From Forficula auricularia (lineage: Eukaryota; Arthropoda; Insecta; Dermaptera; Forficulidae), in assembly GCA_024734495.1 (NCBI GenBank), contig JALMQS010000089.1, positions 2,119,445 to 2,183,444 on the forward strand: a DNA stretch of 64,000 nucleotides, written 5' to 3'. Below are positions 11,301 through 23,300 of the stretch, in pieces. The notes under the pieces were generated by a model, which did no database searches, was not told the origin of the DNA, and saw only the letters and a program-made list of their open reading frames with translations. Both the position numbers and the translations under genes were made by a program. Numbering within the stretch: position 1 is the first letter of the stretch; the number at the start of each line of letters is the position of its first letter.

Positions 11301-14300
11301 AATACTACTAACTACTATTTTTGTTTTTCTATTTTTTCTTTTATTGAACTCTAGATGCGGGGAACTTCAAACCTCCATTAGTGGAACCCAGATTGAGAAA
11401 CACTGCTCTAGATGAAATGAAAAAAAACCTCCTCCCTAGTAAATTTCAACTGTCTGTGCTTGGGTATTGTTTAACTATGCTAAGACTCGGATGAATATTT
11501 AGAAAATATATAATAAAAAAAGTGTAACTTACTCTTGGAATAAAAATAAAATTGCCTTAAGTGTTTCATGCAATTTTTTTATAAACAATTTCATATGATT
11601 GAATACTTTATCACGCTCTTCATTTATATCATCTCTTTTAGAAAAATCATAGTTTTTGGATATATAATTAATAATAGGAACACTTTTTGAAAACAGTTTT
11701 AAAATCTCTGTCAGACTTTTAATTTTAAATTTATTCAAAGCTGAAAAAAAAATATTAGTGAGATTAAAATGATATACTCTTATTATTACAGAGTTATTTT
11801 TTTTTAAAGAGATAAATTATATATTCTCTTCGCTTATTTTTATGCCCCCCTGTCCCATTTGTCCCATGGAAATCTATTAATTAAACTTTAAACAAGAACT
11901 GGCCAGTCCTGGATTAGATAAATTTTGCTCTGAGGGGGGTCGTCTATTTTTTTTCAGTCGATTTCACATTTCAAGTAGAAATCAAAAGATAGTTAAGCTT
12001 TGGGGATTAAAATTCTATTGCATCTTCCAAACACGTTACATTCAAAAAATAAAGATGTAATCACCCTGTATAAATATTTTATTAAACTATTAAATTTATC
12101 CCTTATATTTTTAGTCCAGGCAAATTACGATTTTAACAAAAAATAATTCCCGGTAAAGATTTTATTGCTAGAATGCCTTTATTGGTACTCCAGTATTACT
12201 ACCCTAAATTTTCCCCCAAATCTGTGTTGTGGAAATTTTTCTACGAGCCTTAAAATGAGAAAATTTCGGAGTTTTTTCAGTTTTTCTTGAATAACTATAA
12301 AACGTCTTATCAAATCACAAAGATATCTATTAGATAAATTAAAGCTCTTTAAATTATGCGTAAAATGATACAAATTTCATCTATTTAGGTTCAGTAGAAC
12401 CGGTACTAGCGCCTGTCAAAAAACAGCCCCTGGGATCACTTTTGAATATCCCTAAAACTCATACTTTTTTTTCGATTTTTCCCCATTTTGACCATGAAGG
12501 AGCACGTTTTCGACAAAGACGACTCTATACATTTTTAAACTAGATTAAATTTGCTACAATTTAAATAAAGTTTCATTCTAATTGGATAATGGTAACATGA
12601 GGTTGAAGTTTTGAAAAAAAATGCAATTTTTTGAAAAAAATCGTAGTTTTTCCTTCATAAAATAAAAACCACTTATCCTAGAAACTTGATTCCTATTTCA
12701 TTGTCTAGGAAATTTTATTAACTTGAACGTTTACTTGGACCACTATTTTGATAAAACTCTTAGATTTACCAGGTGTATGCATATGAAATGAGCCTTTTAC
12801 GATAGATGGGAGTATAGGTTATTTTTTAACCGACTTCAAAAAACGAGGAGGTTCTCTATTTGACTGAATTATTATTTTTTTTTTTTTGTTTTTTTGTGCC
12901 TATGTTATCTCATATCTCCGCCAATTGTGAACCGATTTTGAAAAAAAAATTGCATTAGGTTCAGTCTACCTTTCGATTGGTCCCATTTTTTTTTCATAGG
13001 TATTAGACCTTTTTTGTTAGGTTTGTTTAGGCCTAACTTCTTTGTTTATGAACCGATTTCGATGATTCTTTTTTTATTGGAAAGGGGGTATCTTAGGGAT
13101 GGTGTCATATTAATTTGGTCAAGTTCTGATGATATGATAACTATTAATAACATCACTAAAAAGAGGAAAATAAAAATAATTTTTAAGAAAAAAATAAAAC
13201 CGACTTCAAAAAATTAAATGCAACAAATAAAATACACTAAAAGGTATAAAATAACTATTATCTTATTTAGTTACAACTAAACGACGAAATATTAACATGA
13301 AATTACTTTTTGAAGACGGTGCCAAACATATACCTTTTATGAATCGCACTCGACGGATCTTACTTAGTACGTTTGGAGGGTATGCTCGCTTATAGGTATA
13401 GTTTGTTTGGTACCGACTTCAAAAAGTAATTTCATGTTAATATTTCGTCGTTTAGTCTGTAACTAAATAAGATAATAGTTATTTTATACCTTTTAGTGTA
13501 TTTTATTTGTTCGCAGTTTAATTTGTTGAAGTCGGTTTTATTTTTTTCTATACAAATTAGTTTTTATATTTTGAACGAACCATAACCTTATTATTTTTTC
13601 ATTGCTTTGGCATCTGTCAACAACGTTCACTGTTGAAAATTTGAACTACAACAAAATAAAAAAATTTCGTGTTGAAAATGTCGAATTTTTTGCCTACAGC
13701 ATACGAGATGCCGACAGCATTAAATTTTTTGTTATTATTTAAAGAAAAACGCGGCAGAATCTCAACGAATGCTTGAAGAAGCTTATGGAAGTCATGCTCT
13801 ATCATTAGCAACATGCAAAAGATGATTTCAACGATGACGATGGGACCAGAAAGGTGTCGTCTATCATGAGCTATTGAAACCTGCTGAAACTGTAAATGCT
13901 AGACGCTATCAACAACAATTAATTGATTTGAACGGTGCATTGCAAGAAAAACGGCCAGAATATCAAAAAAGGCAACATAAGTGATTTTTCTTCATGACAA
14001 TGCTCCTTCTCGTAAAGCAAAAACGGTTCAAGATACGCTGGAAGCACTCAACTGGGAATTGCTACCCCCATACGGCTTACTTACCAGACCTGGCTCCTTC
14101 AGACTACCACCTGTTTTCGCCGATGGGCGACCCACTTTAAGAGCAGCACTTCAAAACTTACGAAGAAGTCGAAAAATGGGTCAATCAATGGTTTTCATCC
14201 AAAGTCCAGAAGTTTTTTTGGAAGGGGATCCACCAATTGACAGAAAGGTGGTCTACATGTTTAGAAAGTGATGGAGAGTACTTTGAATAAAATATTTTTT

Positions 14301-17300
14301 TCTTTCCTATTTAAAAAAATGTTCTATTTTCATAAAAAAGGCTCATTTCATATGCATACACCTGGTATAGATACTCTACATTTTCCGGATAAAATCTTTA
14401 CCGGGAATTATTTCCAGTTTATGCGATTTTTTCACGTAATTTGCCTGGACTATTTAATTAAATTGTATTTTCTTTTCATAAGAATAATTGACCTACCAGT
14501 AGAAGAAGGTTCTAAAATTTTAATATACTGAAGCAATGCTTCTAAACCCGAAGCCGGTTCTTCTAATTTTACAAAAAGATTAAACGCCTTTTCATAATTC
14601 CGTACAGCTAAATTATAAGATGTTCTTCTTGATTCATCTCGTGCCTCTTGATAAGAATTATGATACAAAGAAGCTAATCGAAAATATAATGTCGCGGCTC
14701 GAAATTGATAAATTGGTTGTCGATCTCCGGGAATATCAGCCGGGCAATGTTTCAAAGCTCGTTGAAGGCGCTCAGATACTTCACGTTCCAATTCTTCTTT
14801 AGACTAAAATTAAAAAGAAAAGTGAAAAAAATTTTAAGCTAAGTAGGATTTTGGTGTTGTGGTTATTCTTACTTTACCATACAGGGTATGGTCAAGTATT
14901 GTAATCGTGCATGAAAAAAATGTTTTTTTTTCCTTCTTTTTTCGAAATATCTCAAAAACGGCTGAAACTATTTTGATTGAAAAAATTGAGCGAAACCATG
15001 GCATTTCGGTCTACAAAAAAGCTCTAATAAGTGAACATCGAAAAAATTATATTTATCGAGATAATAATTCTTTTGTCAAAATGTCTGTTAGTTAGTTAGT
15101 CTGTGCGTTACAAAATTTTTGTGGACGAGCTAGCTCAAAAACTAGTTGAATATCGAAACCAAATTTCACACGTAGTTTTGGTCCATTGAAATTAAGAGCT
15201 GATTAGATTTTGGTGCATATCGACCCAAAATTAAGGGGGGTGGAGGGGGGTTAAAAATTAAAAATCTAGGCCATTTGAGCAAACTCAACCAAATTTTGTA
15301 TACATAATCAGTGGGACCCCAGAAGTCTAAAAATGCAAAAACTAACCGCTCAAAATGGGGGGGGGGGGTGTAGGGTCAAAAATGAAAATCTAGGCGGCCC
15401 TTGTACCAAACTCAATCAAATTTTGTATACATAATCAGTGGGACCCCAGAAGTCTAAAAATGCACAAACTAGCCGCCTAGAATGGGTGGTGGGGGGTCAA
15501 AAAATGAAAATATAGGCCCCTGTACCAAACTCAACCAAATTTTGTATACATAATCAGTGGGCCCCCAGGAGTCTAAAAATGGTAAAACTAACCCCCCCTC
15601 CCCTACATGATTATAAATAATTTTATTAAATATAAGTGAGGGGCCAGGTTTTATGATAAAGTCAAGTGGGTGGCCACATCAGAACACGTCAGATTATTTT
15701 GTCAAAGAACAGTTTGAGTTGAAACTTGGCACAAAGGTGCAGCATACAAACCGCCTCTCTGAAACATCAAAGAAACGTTTCCCTTTTTTATATCATACAT
15801 ATCCACTATCATGGGATATATGGACCGTTTATTTTGAAAGTGATGCAAGTCTATTTTTGTTGTTTCGAAAAAATTAAAGGTTAGCATATTAATCGCTACG
15901 CAATTTCTTTTATTGGCCAATTTTAAATTGAACAAATCATTGGCATTTTTTTAAGATATTAATTATTAACTAGTTATAAATCAAAAGTTTACACTAAATT
16001 AATCACAAATTATGTGATATCTCATTTTTTTAAAAAAATGGACTTATATCACTTTCAAAATAAACGGTCCTTAGGCTTTGATGAGCTTTTAAACAATAAT
16101 TTGCCTCATTCCCCCAAAGTCTGATTTGCTCGTAGCACACGATACGCAGAGGATAAAATTGGAAAAGTGCCAAAGCACCTCAATCGCCAACAAGTTGATT
16201 TTCATGAGTTTAAGAAACAAGAACTCTCCCCGTTAAAATCAATTCCCTCCAATAACTTGTTTGTGTGCCAAAAGGTTGGACACCCCTGCTCTACACCCTC
16301 TAGTTTGATCACTCACCTGTCTACCCTTAGACTGCAAGTGTATGTGAATATTTTATCAAAGCCTACAGGGTGCGCAGGCCAAGTTCGAGCATTGGCTTGG
16401 CCGTACACGCTGTACGCTATTTACACGAACCATTTTGAGCCAATTTCGACCCACCCTGCAGCTCGGAACCCATTTGAGATACAGAGCTGAAATTATACAC
16501 ATGTAATTATGTAATCCATCTTGAGGAGAGTGGCAAATTTAAATAATATAGCTTAGATGGATTATGAGATATGGACATGAGAAAATAGCTAATTTTGGCA
16601 CTCACTCACTGACAGGTCATCAAAATATAGGGTACTTCCAATCATTCCAGCATCATGAAATTTCGCCTGCTAGTAGAGTTTGGGACACAAATAAAGGAAA
16701 AATTCAAAAAATCCAAACTTTCTATCTTTCAACCCTTTCAAAATGGGGGGAGGGTCAAAATGAAAATTCTAGCCCGTTGGACCAAACTCAACCAAATTAT
16801 GTATACATATTCTGTGGGCCTCCAGAAGGCTAGAAATGCAAAAACTAACCACCCAAAATGGGGGGGGGTCTAAAATAAAAATTATAGCCCTTTGGAACAA
16901 CGGGCTTCCTCATAGCTTACAAAAATCAGAGAAATCTCAACCAAAACATTCTGTGAAAAAACAGGACAAGTTCGAAAAAGTAGTGAAATCTAGTGTGTAG
17001 CCAAGTTAAATTCGCCAAGAATAATTAAGTTGAGAGATCTACTATTTTCTCAACTTAATTATTCTTGGCGAATTTAACTTGGCTACACACTAGATTTCAC
17101 TACTTTTTCGAACTTGTCCTGTTTTTTCACAGAATGTTTTGGTTGAGATTTCTCTGATTTTTGTAAGTTATGAGGAAGCCCGTTGTTCTCAAAGTGGCTA
17201 TAATTTTTATTTTAGACCCCCCCCTTTTGGGTGGTTGGTTTTTGCATTTCTAGCCTTCTGGGGCCCACAGAATATGTATACAACTTAATTATTCTTGGCG

Positions 17301-20300
17301 AATTTAACTTGGCTACACACTAGATTTCACTACTTTTTCAAACTTGGCCTGTTTTTTCACAGAATGTTTTGGTTGGAATAGAAGGTTTCTCTTCAAGGTA
17401 CAAATCCAATAAATAACATTAAAAAAAACTTATTTGCCAAATATCAGCTAATTAGCCACAAGTGTTAAATGTTAATTAGTAAAAACACAAATGCCCAATT
17501 TTACCTTAGAATATGTTGGATAATCTTGTGATTGAGTAGCAAAAGTGAAAAGTGTTGTAGACAATTCCCAAGTGACAGAGTCCCAAACTTGAGGCCCGCA
17601 CTCACGTGATCCTAAAACATCTAATGCTTTATTATAATTTGAAATCGCCTTTTCATACAGATTTTTCTCTATATTTTGTATAGTTCCTTGTCCGACTGCA
17701 TAAGCGCGTAGTCTTAAAAGATGACCCTCATTGCTATATAATAAAGCAAGGTTTGTAGAATCACGCACACTATGAAAAGCCTAAAAAAATATATATTTTA
17801 GAATAGATAAATATGTATGATTATACTGTTCAACTTGTTTATAAAAAGCTAAAAACTAATAAATTTTGAAGTACTGATTAGGAATATATCAATAAATATT
17901 TAAAAAAAACTAAAAAACATGCTTCTAAAAAGTACAAAGTAATGTAATACTTAATCAAAAAGTGTGGGGAGCAGAAACTTTTAATTAATTTCGACAAAGT
18001 TCCCCACGCTTTTTGATTAAGTATTACATTATTTTGTACTTTTTGTTTTTTAGTTTTTTTTAAATATAATTTATTTTTTTACTTTTTAGTTTTAATTATT
18101 TTTATAGAGAAAAGTATAATTTGACAGAATTAAATGTATTTATTTTGATTATTTTAATATAATTTCATTTAAATTGAGTATATTAATTATTTTTATAGAG
18201 AAATGTTTGCGGGATTTAACAGAACAAAAGTCACATTGATACATACATACAAGTGGAGCTAATATAAAACATGTAAAAAGCAGTCAAGTGCAAGATGGAG
18301 TTGCATGCAGAGGTTTCCGTATATAATAAATAAATATATTAGAATTCTTATTTAAAAATGTGTACTTTGACGCCTTTCTACTGGCGTCATTTTAAAGTGG
18401 ATTAAATAATAAAAAAAATCAATTTAATTCTACTTAATTAAATCTTTACGGGATAACTTTCTATTTTTTAATTAGAAAATATTTTCTTGATAAGAATGGC
18501 AGAGTTGTCAATTTTCAAAAGGAAATCAATGAGGATGTTCTCTACTTGATACAAATAAACATAATGTACCTATATATGATTGAATATATGAGCAATGAGC
18601 AGTTTATTTTCAAATTAGTCTAAGTAGAATTTTGAAAAAAATGTGTTAATGTCAGTTTAAGTTAAACATAGATGTCTTCTTTTAATATTTATAAAATCAC
18701 AGTCATTGGAGTAGAATATTCTCATGAATTCGTCAAAATAAATTAGACACTCTAGATTAGATGAAGGAGGAGGTATCAGCCAAAGTTGGATGCGCTGGGT
18801 TCAATAAAACACCCTGAAGAAAACGTTTCGGCCTGAATTTATTTGGCCATCTTCAGTTAATTGGGCTACAAAATTTACAAATAGATGTTAACATTGATAT
18901 AGTTTATGCTTATTATCATAATATTACAAGTTGACCAAGTTGAGTTGGTTGTTTAAACTTATAGTTATACACAAAATGCGGTACACATATGTGATCGAAC
19001 CAAGCCTTGTCAAAAATAAAAATTTCAGCTTCATGTAAATTTAACACGTGCCTGCGCCCAAAGGTTCGGAATGAATGTAGGTAATGAGTTTATATAAATT
19101 TTTTTCTATATAGTTAAATATTTGACCCTTATCGGAGGTCATCATAAATGCCATTTTTATTTACATTCGAGCAAATTAGAATTTAATTACTTTTTAATTC
19201 ATGCATTCTTCCCATTCCATCAAATTATACAATTTCATTTCTTCCAATTTATTAAAAAACTCAAAAAAGACATTTTATTTTTATATTAAGGTCAAGAGAA
19301 CAGCTGTTGGCTCATATCACACAAGATAGATGTGTAAATATTGGATAGATACATGCAATCTCTTTTAAAATTAATACCTTTGTCAACTGCTAATTTTATA
19401 TATAACATTTCGGCTATGGATCTTTTGTAGAAATTATCCATCTTGACTAATATCAGCGCATTATCGTAATCAAAATAATGACTATGTTCAGCTGCAAGGC
19501 TGGAGAGTGTTGTGTTTATAATAATAAAACCTTCAGCCTCCTTTCAGCCAGTTCAAATCTCAATAGAAAATATTAATTCTTAGAACAACTTCTCCTCTTC
19601 CCCTACTTTCCCCTCACCACATACAGTTAAAATTTTTTTAAAAATTGTTACTTGTAAAACTATTTTTCCAATATATAATCAGTTTTCTTAGACTCCTGAT
19701 GATGGGCTAACCCCCGAAATATATCGAATTCAAAACTCAATTTTGTTTTATTTCTTTTTTTTTTTGTGAAACCTACCTCGTATCTTACTCATGTTTTATT
19801 ATTATATTAAAATGTTTCACCTAGAACCAACACCGAACTCCTTAAAAGTTAGTGTTGTGTTTGTCTTTTTAATTCGAACAGTTAATTTGTGTTCATAGAT
19901 CCTATTTTTAATGATCGTGAACTTTGTCCTATATAGATGCTAGAATTTGGTGGACAATCTAGACATTCTAGACAATTGATTTGATAGACAATATTATTAC
20001 ATAATTTTCTAGGGGTTGGATCTTTATTATTAAATAAAAATTGAATATTGTTTTTTTGGGCAATTTTCACGTTGTAAATTTTAAAGTTTTCTTATTTTTT
20101 CGGATATTCCGGGAATATAGGTAACATAGTATGATCCGATCTGATCATTTGAATTACTATTATTATTATTTGTTAAGGTGTTAACATTGTTATTTAAATT
20201 ATTTTGTTTGGTTAAGAATTCTCTGATTGTCCTATTAATAAATAATGTGCATAGGGTAGTTATTTGATACAGCCATGTCTATGTAGTTCACAATATTCTT

Positions 20301-23300
20301 ACCTAAACTCATCATCACACAAAACAATTTTTATTTTTGACAAGGCTTGGTTCGATCACATATGTGTGTACCGCATTTTCTGTATAACTGTAGGTTTAAA
20401 CAACCAGCTTGGTCAACTTGTAATATTATGATAATAAGAATAAAATATATCAATGTTAACATCTATTTGTAAATTTTGTAGCTCAATCAACTGAAGATGG
20501 CCAAACAAAACTCTAACAACATTAGAGACTAGTTTCAAAGGATTAATCTTCATCTTCTGTTTGTCTTATAAATATAATAGATTTATAAGACTGAAGTAAT
20601 ATATATAAATATATATGTTTATTTCTATCAAGAAGAGAACACGCTGATGGAATTTCATTTGAAAATATTTTTATTTTTGACTCCATAAAAAATTCAACTC
20701 TCCCAAAATAATCAGTAGATTAAAATTTTAAGCAGAATTTTGATTTCGGGGAAAATAAATACAGAAAATTTGTAAATATCGAGTTTGTATCTTATTTAGT
20801 TTACGTGCTACAATGCTTTGACAATCAAACATTGTATTGACACTAATATATATTTTCTCTTTCGTTTGTACTAATTTGCCTAAGATATACAAATTTTCTG
20901 GAAAAAATCTTGAACAGTGGTATCAATGATGTTTGTTTGATCTCGTTCAATACCTTAATTCCAGCTGCCAAATGTTCTTGAGCTTTGCTAAAAAGAATTT
21001 CGACTAGGGCTTTATTTTTATTGTCCGGTTCTTCTTCCGCCTCATTTGATATAAGCTTGCTGGCTTGATTCATGAACATAGAACCAAGTTCATTATTTAC
21101 ATTTCCAAGTCTTTTAATTAGATTATTTGAAGAATCTTCATTTTGAGAAAGTTCAATAGCTCTTTCATAGAGTTCTAATGCAGACTTTAATAAATCTGTC
21201 TGTTCGAATTTGTCCGGCAGAGGCTCAGCTAAAAATTACAAACAAAATTAGAAATTAATATAAAGAATCCCTTTTTCTAAATACTACAGTAAAACCTCGA
21301 TATAAGAGTTCAGAAATTACGTTTAGTCTAAAAAGAGCGCGCGCTAGTTTTCCATGTTCATCTATATATATATGTATATATAATATATATATAAAATTAA
21401 GGTTTTGTCTGTACATTGTTCCAAATCACGCCAAATTTTGGTTGCACACGTTTCAAGCAAAGTTATGAACGAAAACACCCTCAACAAAATTCCTGTCTGT
21501 ATGTCTGTCTGTTTGTTCCAGTGGTTTCCGCGAAAAGTTGCTCACGATTCACGTAAAAACGGCTGAAGGGATTATTATGAAATTTCATATTTGGATCAGA
21601 TGTCTTCTAACTTACGTTTTTAGCTATATGACGTTTTGATATTTTGACCCCAGAAGGGGGTTTGGGGGTGCGGACGAATGAAAATTATCAAATAACTCCT
21701 AAACTATTAACTCTACGGCAAATTTTAAAATGAGCAAAGTTGTAGGGGATGTGATTTCTGACAAATTTTGTTTAAAAAAATTGCCCCAAAAAATCACCCA
21801 AAAAGGGGGGAGGGTGAAATGGAGTGGGGGTGGGTTATGGGGTGCGCGGGGTATATCGGGGTGGTGTGAGGTAGTGAGGCGAAGTAGGGTGGGGGTGCAG
21901 GGGGTGGTGCGTGGTGGAGTCCAGGGGGCTAGGCGGGGGTCCGAGGTGGGTGGGGTGCGGGTGGTGGTTTGGGCGCGGGTGCATGGTGCGGGGTGTGGGG
22001 GTGCTGGCGGGGTTTCGGTGGTGGGGTTGGGGTTCGTGGGTTAGGGTGCGGATGGAGTGTTGGGGTTGTGGTGTTGGGGCGGGGGTTGCGCATGGTAAGG
22101 GGGTAGGGGGTGCTGGGTGGGTTTCGGGGGTGTGGTGGGTGGGAGTGGGGGTGGGGGCCCAGGGGGCGTGCCCCCTGACTAGCAAGAGGGCCGCCGAAGG
22201 CGGGCCTTACAGCTAGTTCAAAAATAAAAATGTATTACTTCAATCAATTATTATGGGAAGATCAGATAAGAGAGCTAATTCCCACTTTCGACTAGGTCTA
22301 AATGAACAAAAATCCAAAAAGTGAAAGAATTTTTTACATAAATATATTTAAGGAGGTTCTTTCGCGACAATCCACACAAAAAGTTTTAGCCTTGTAACTA
22401 CTCTATAAATATGAACGGTGTTAAAATTTTAGGTTATGTTTTTTAACGTGACTGCACTTTTTACGCTACTATATTCTATTTATGAATGGATTTTAAAGTG
22501 TATTGGATTTTGATGACAGATACACTTTAAATGATCAATTTTGTTTTAAGTTTTTATTTATTTTGTTTAATATCTTTTGTATTAAGTTTGTTTAAGCCTT
22601 ATCATAGAAGGGAAAAGTCTATGTCATTGCAAAATCTAGTCCAATGGTCTGTATATATCTATTATATTAACGAGAAAGCTGATCCCAAAAATTGCTTGAA
22701 GAAGTCGGAAAAATAAACGACGAAAAGTGTTACAAATTTTGGAAATTTAGCTTCTAATTATTTTCTCAAGTCCAAGATCCCAATATCCAGCCTAACTAAT
22801 TATAATAATAATAATAGTAAAATAAAATATACACTCACGAGCAAAGAAATGGAATCACCTCCCTTGCGAGTTATTAAATGTAATTTTCATTCTCAAATAT
22901 AATAATAATAATATAATATATTTCCATTAGATTATCATTCTAGATTTATTTTATGCCTCCTCTACACTGTGAGACAAATTTGGCCAATTCAAGCCAACCC
23001 TAATGTGTAGAGGGGGTTGACTTGTATTGGGCATTGGTCGACGCTGGCGATGAGATTGGCGATGGTTGGCCTTCCGATCTATTTTTTCGAAATATCAAAG
23101 AGGGGCAATGTTACGCAACGAAAGTGCACAGTGGCTAGGTGTCGTTTCCACAAGGCCTTAGACATTGGCCCAACAGTGTATATGAATGTAGTCACTGTGT
23201 GGAGGCACCGTCAAATTAACTCGTTTTACTGGTGGCAAACATGGTCAACTTGTTTGTCTCACGTTGGGCCATAGTGTAGAGGGCCCATTAAATGCTGAAA

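Larger units (their letters stand above)
12115..14447. repeat. Repeat family C copy interrupted by a mariner
   Basis: GTCCAGGCAAATTACG with TAATTCCCGGTAAAGATTTT at the left is mirrored at 14382-14447, so this copy is an inverted pair surrounding the mariner. The interior matches 3770-4140 and 41040-41645. Confidence 0.55.
18822..20507 (-). pseudogene. Penelope-like element relic with GIY-YIG endonuclease fragments
   Basis: On the minus strand, 20070-19882 encodes NNIVYQINCLECLDCPPNSS followed by IYIGQSSRSLKI, the GIY-YIG endonuclease signature of Penelope-like elements. The frame resumes at 19512-19330 with TLSSLAAEHSHYFDYDNALI and KRSIAEMLYIKLAV, the usual PLE C-terminus. The two parts are separated by an insertion at 19516-19850. 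Inverted copies of one flank lie at 18856-19026 and 20336-20507, each ending in a hammerhead-like motif (intact at 18822-18856, decayed on the right). The reverse-transcriptase domain is missing. Confidence 0.85.

Noticed and set aside
16167..16490. 107-residue open frame
   Set aside because: No splice support; overlaps a hAT-type terminal repeat.
21730..22216. Long G-rich open frames on both strands
   Set aside because: They come from a G-rich tract inside a Helitron; low-complexity glycine/proline peptides with no domain.
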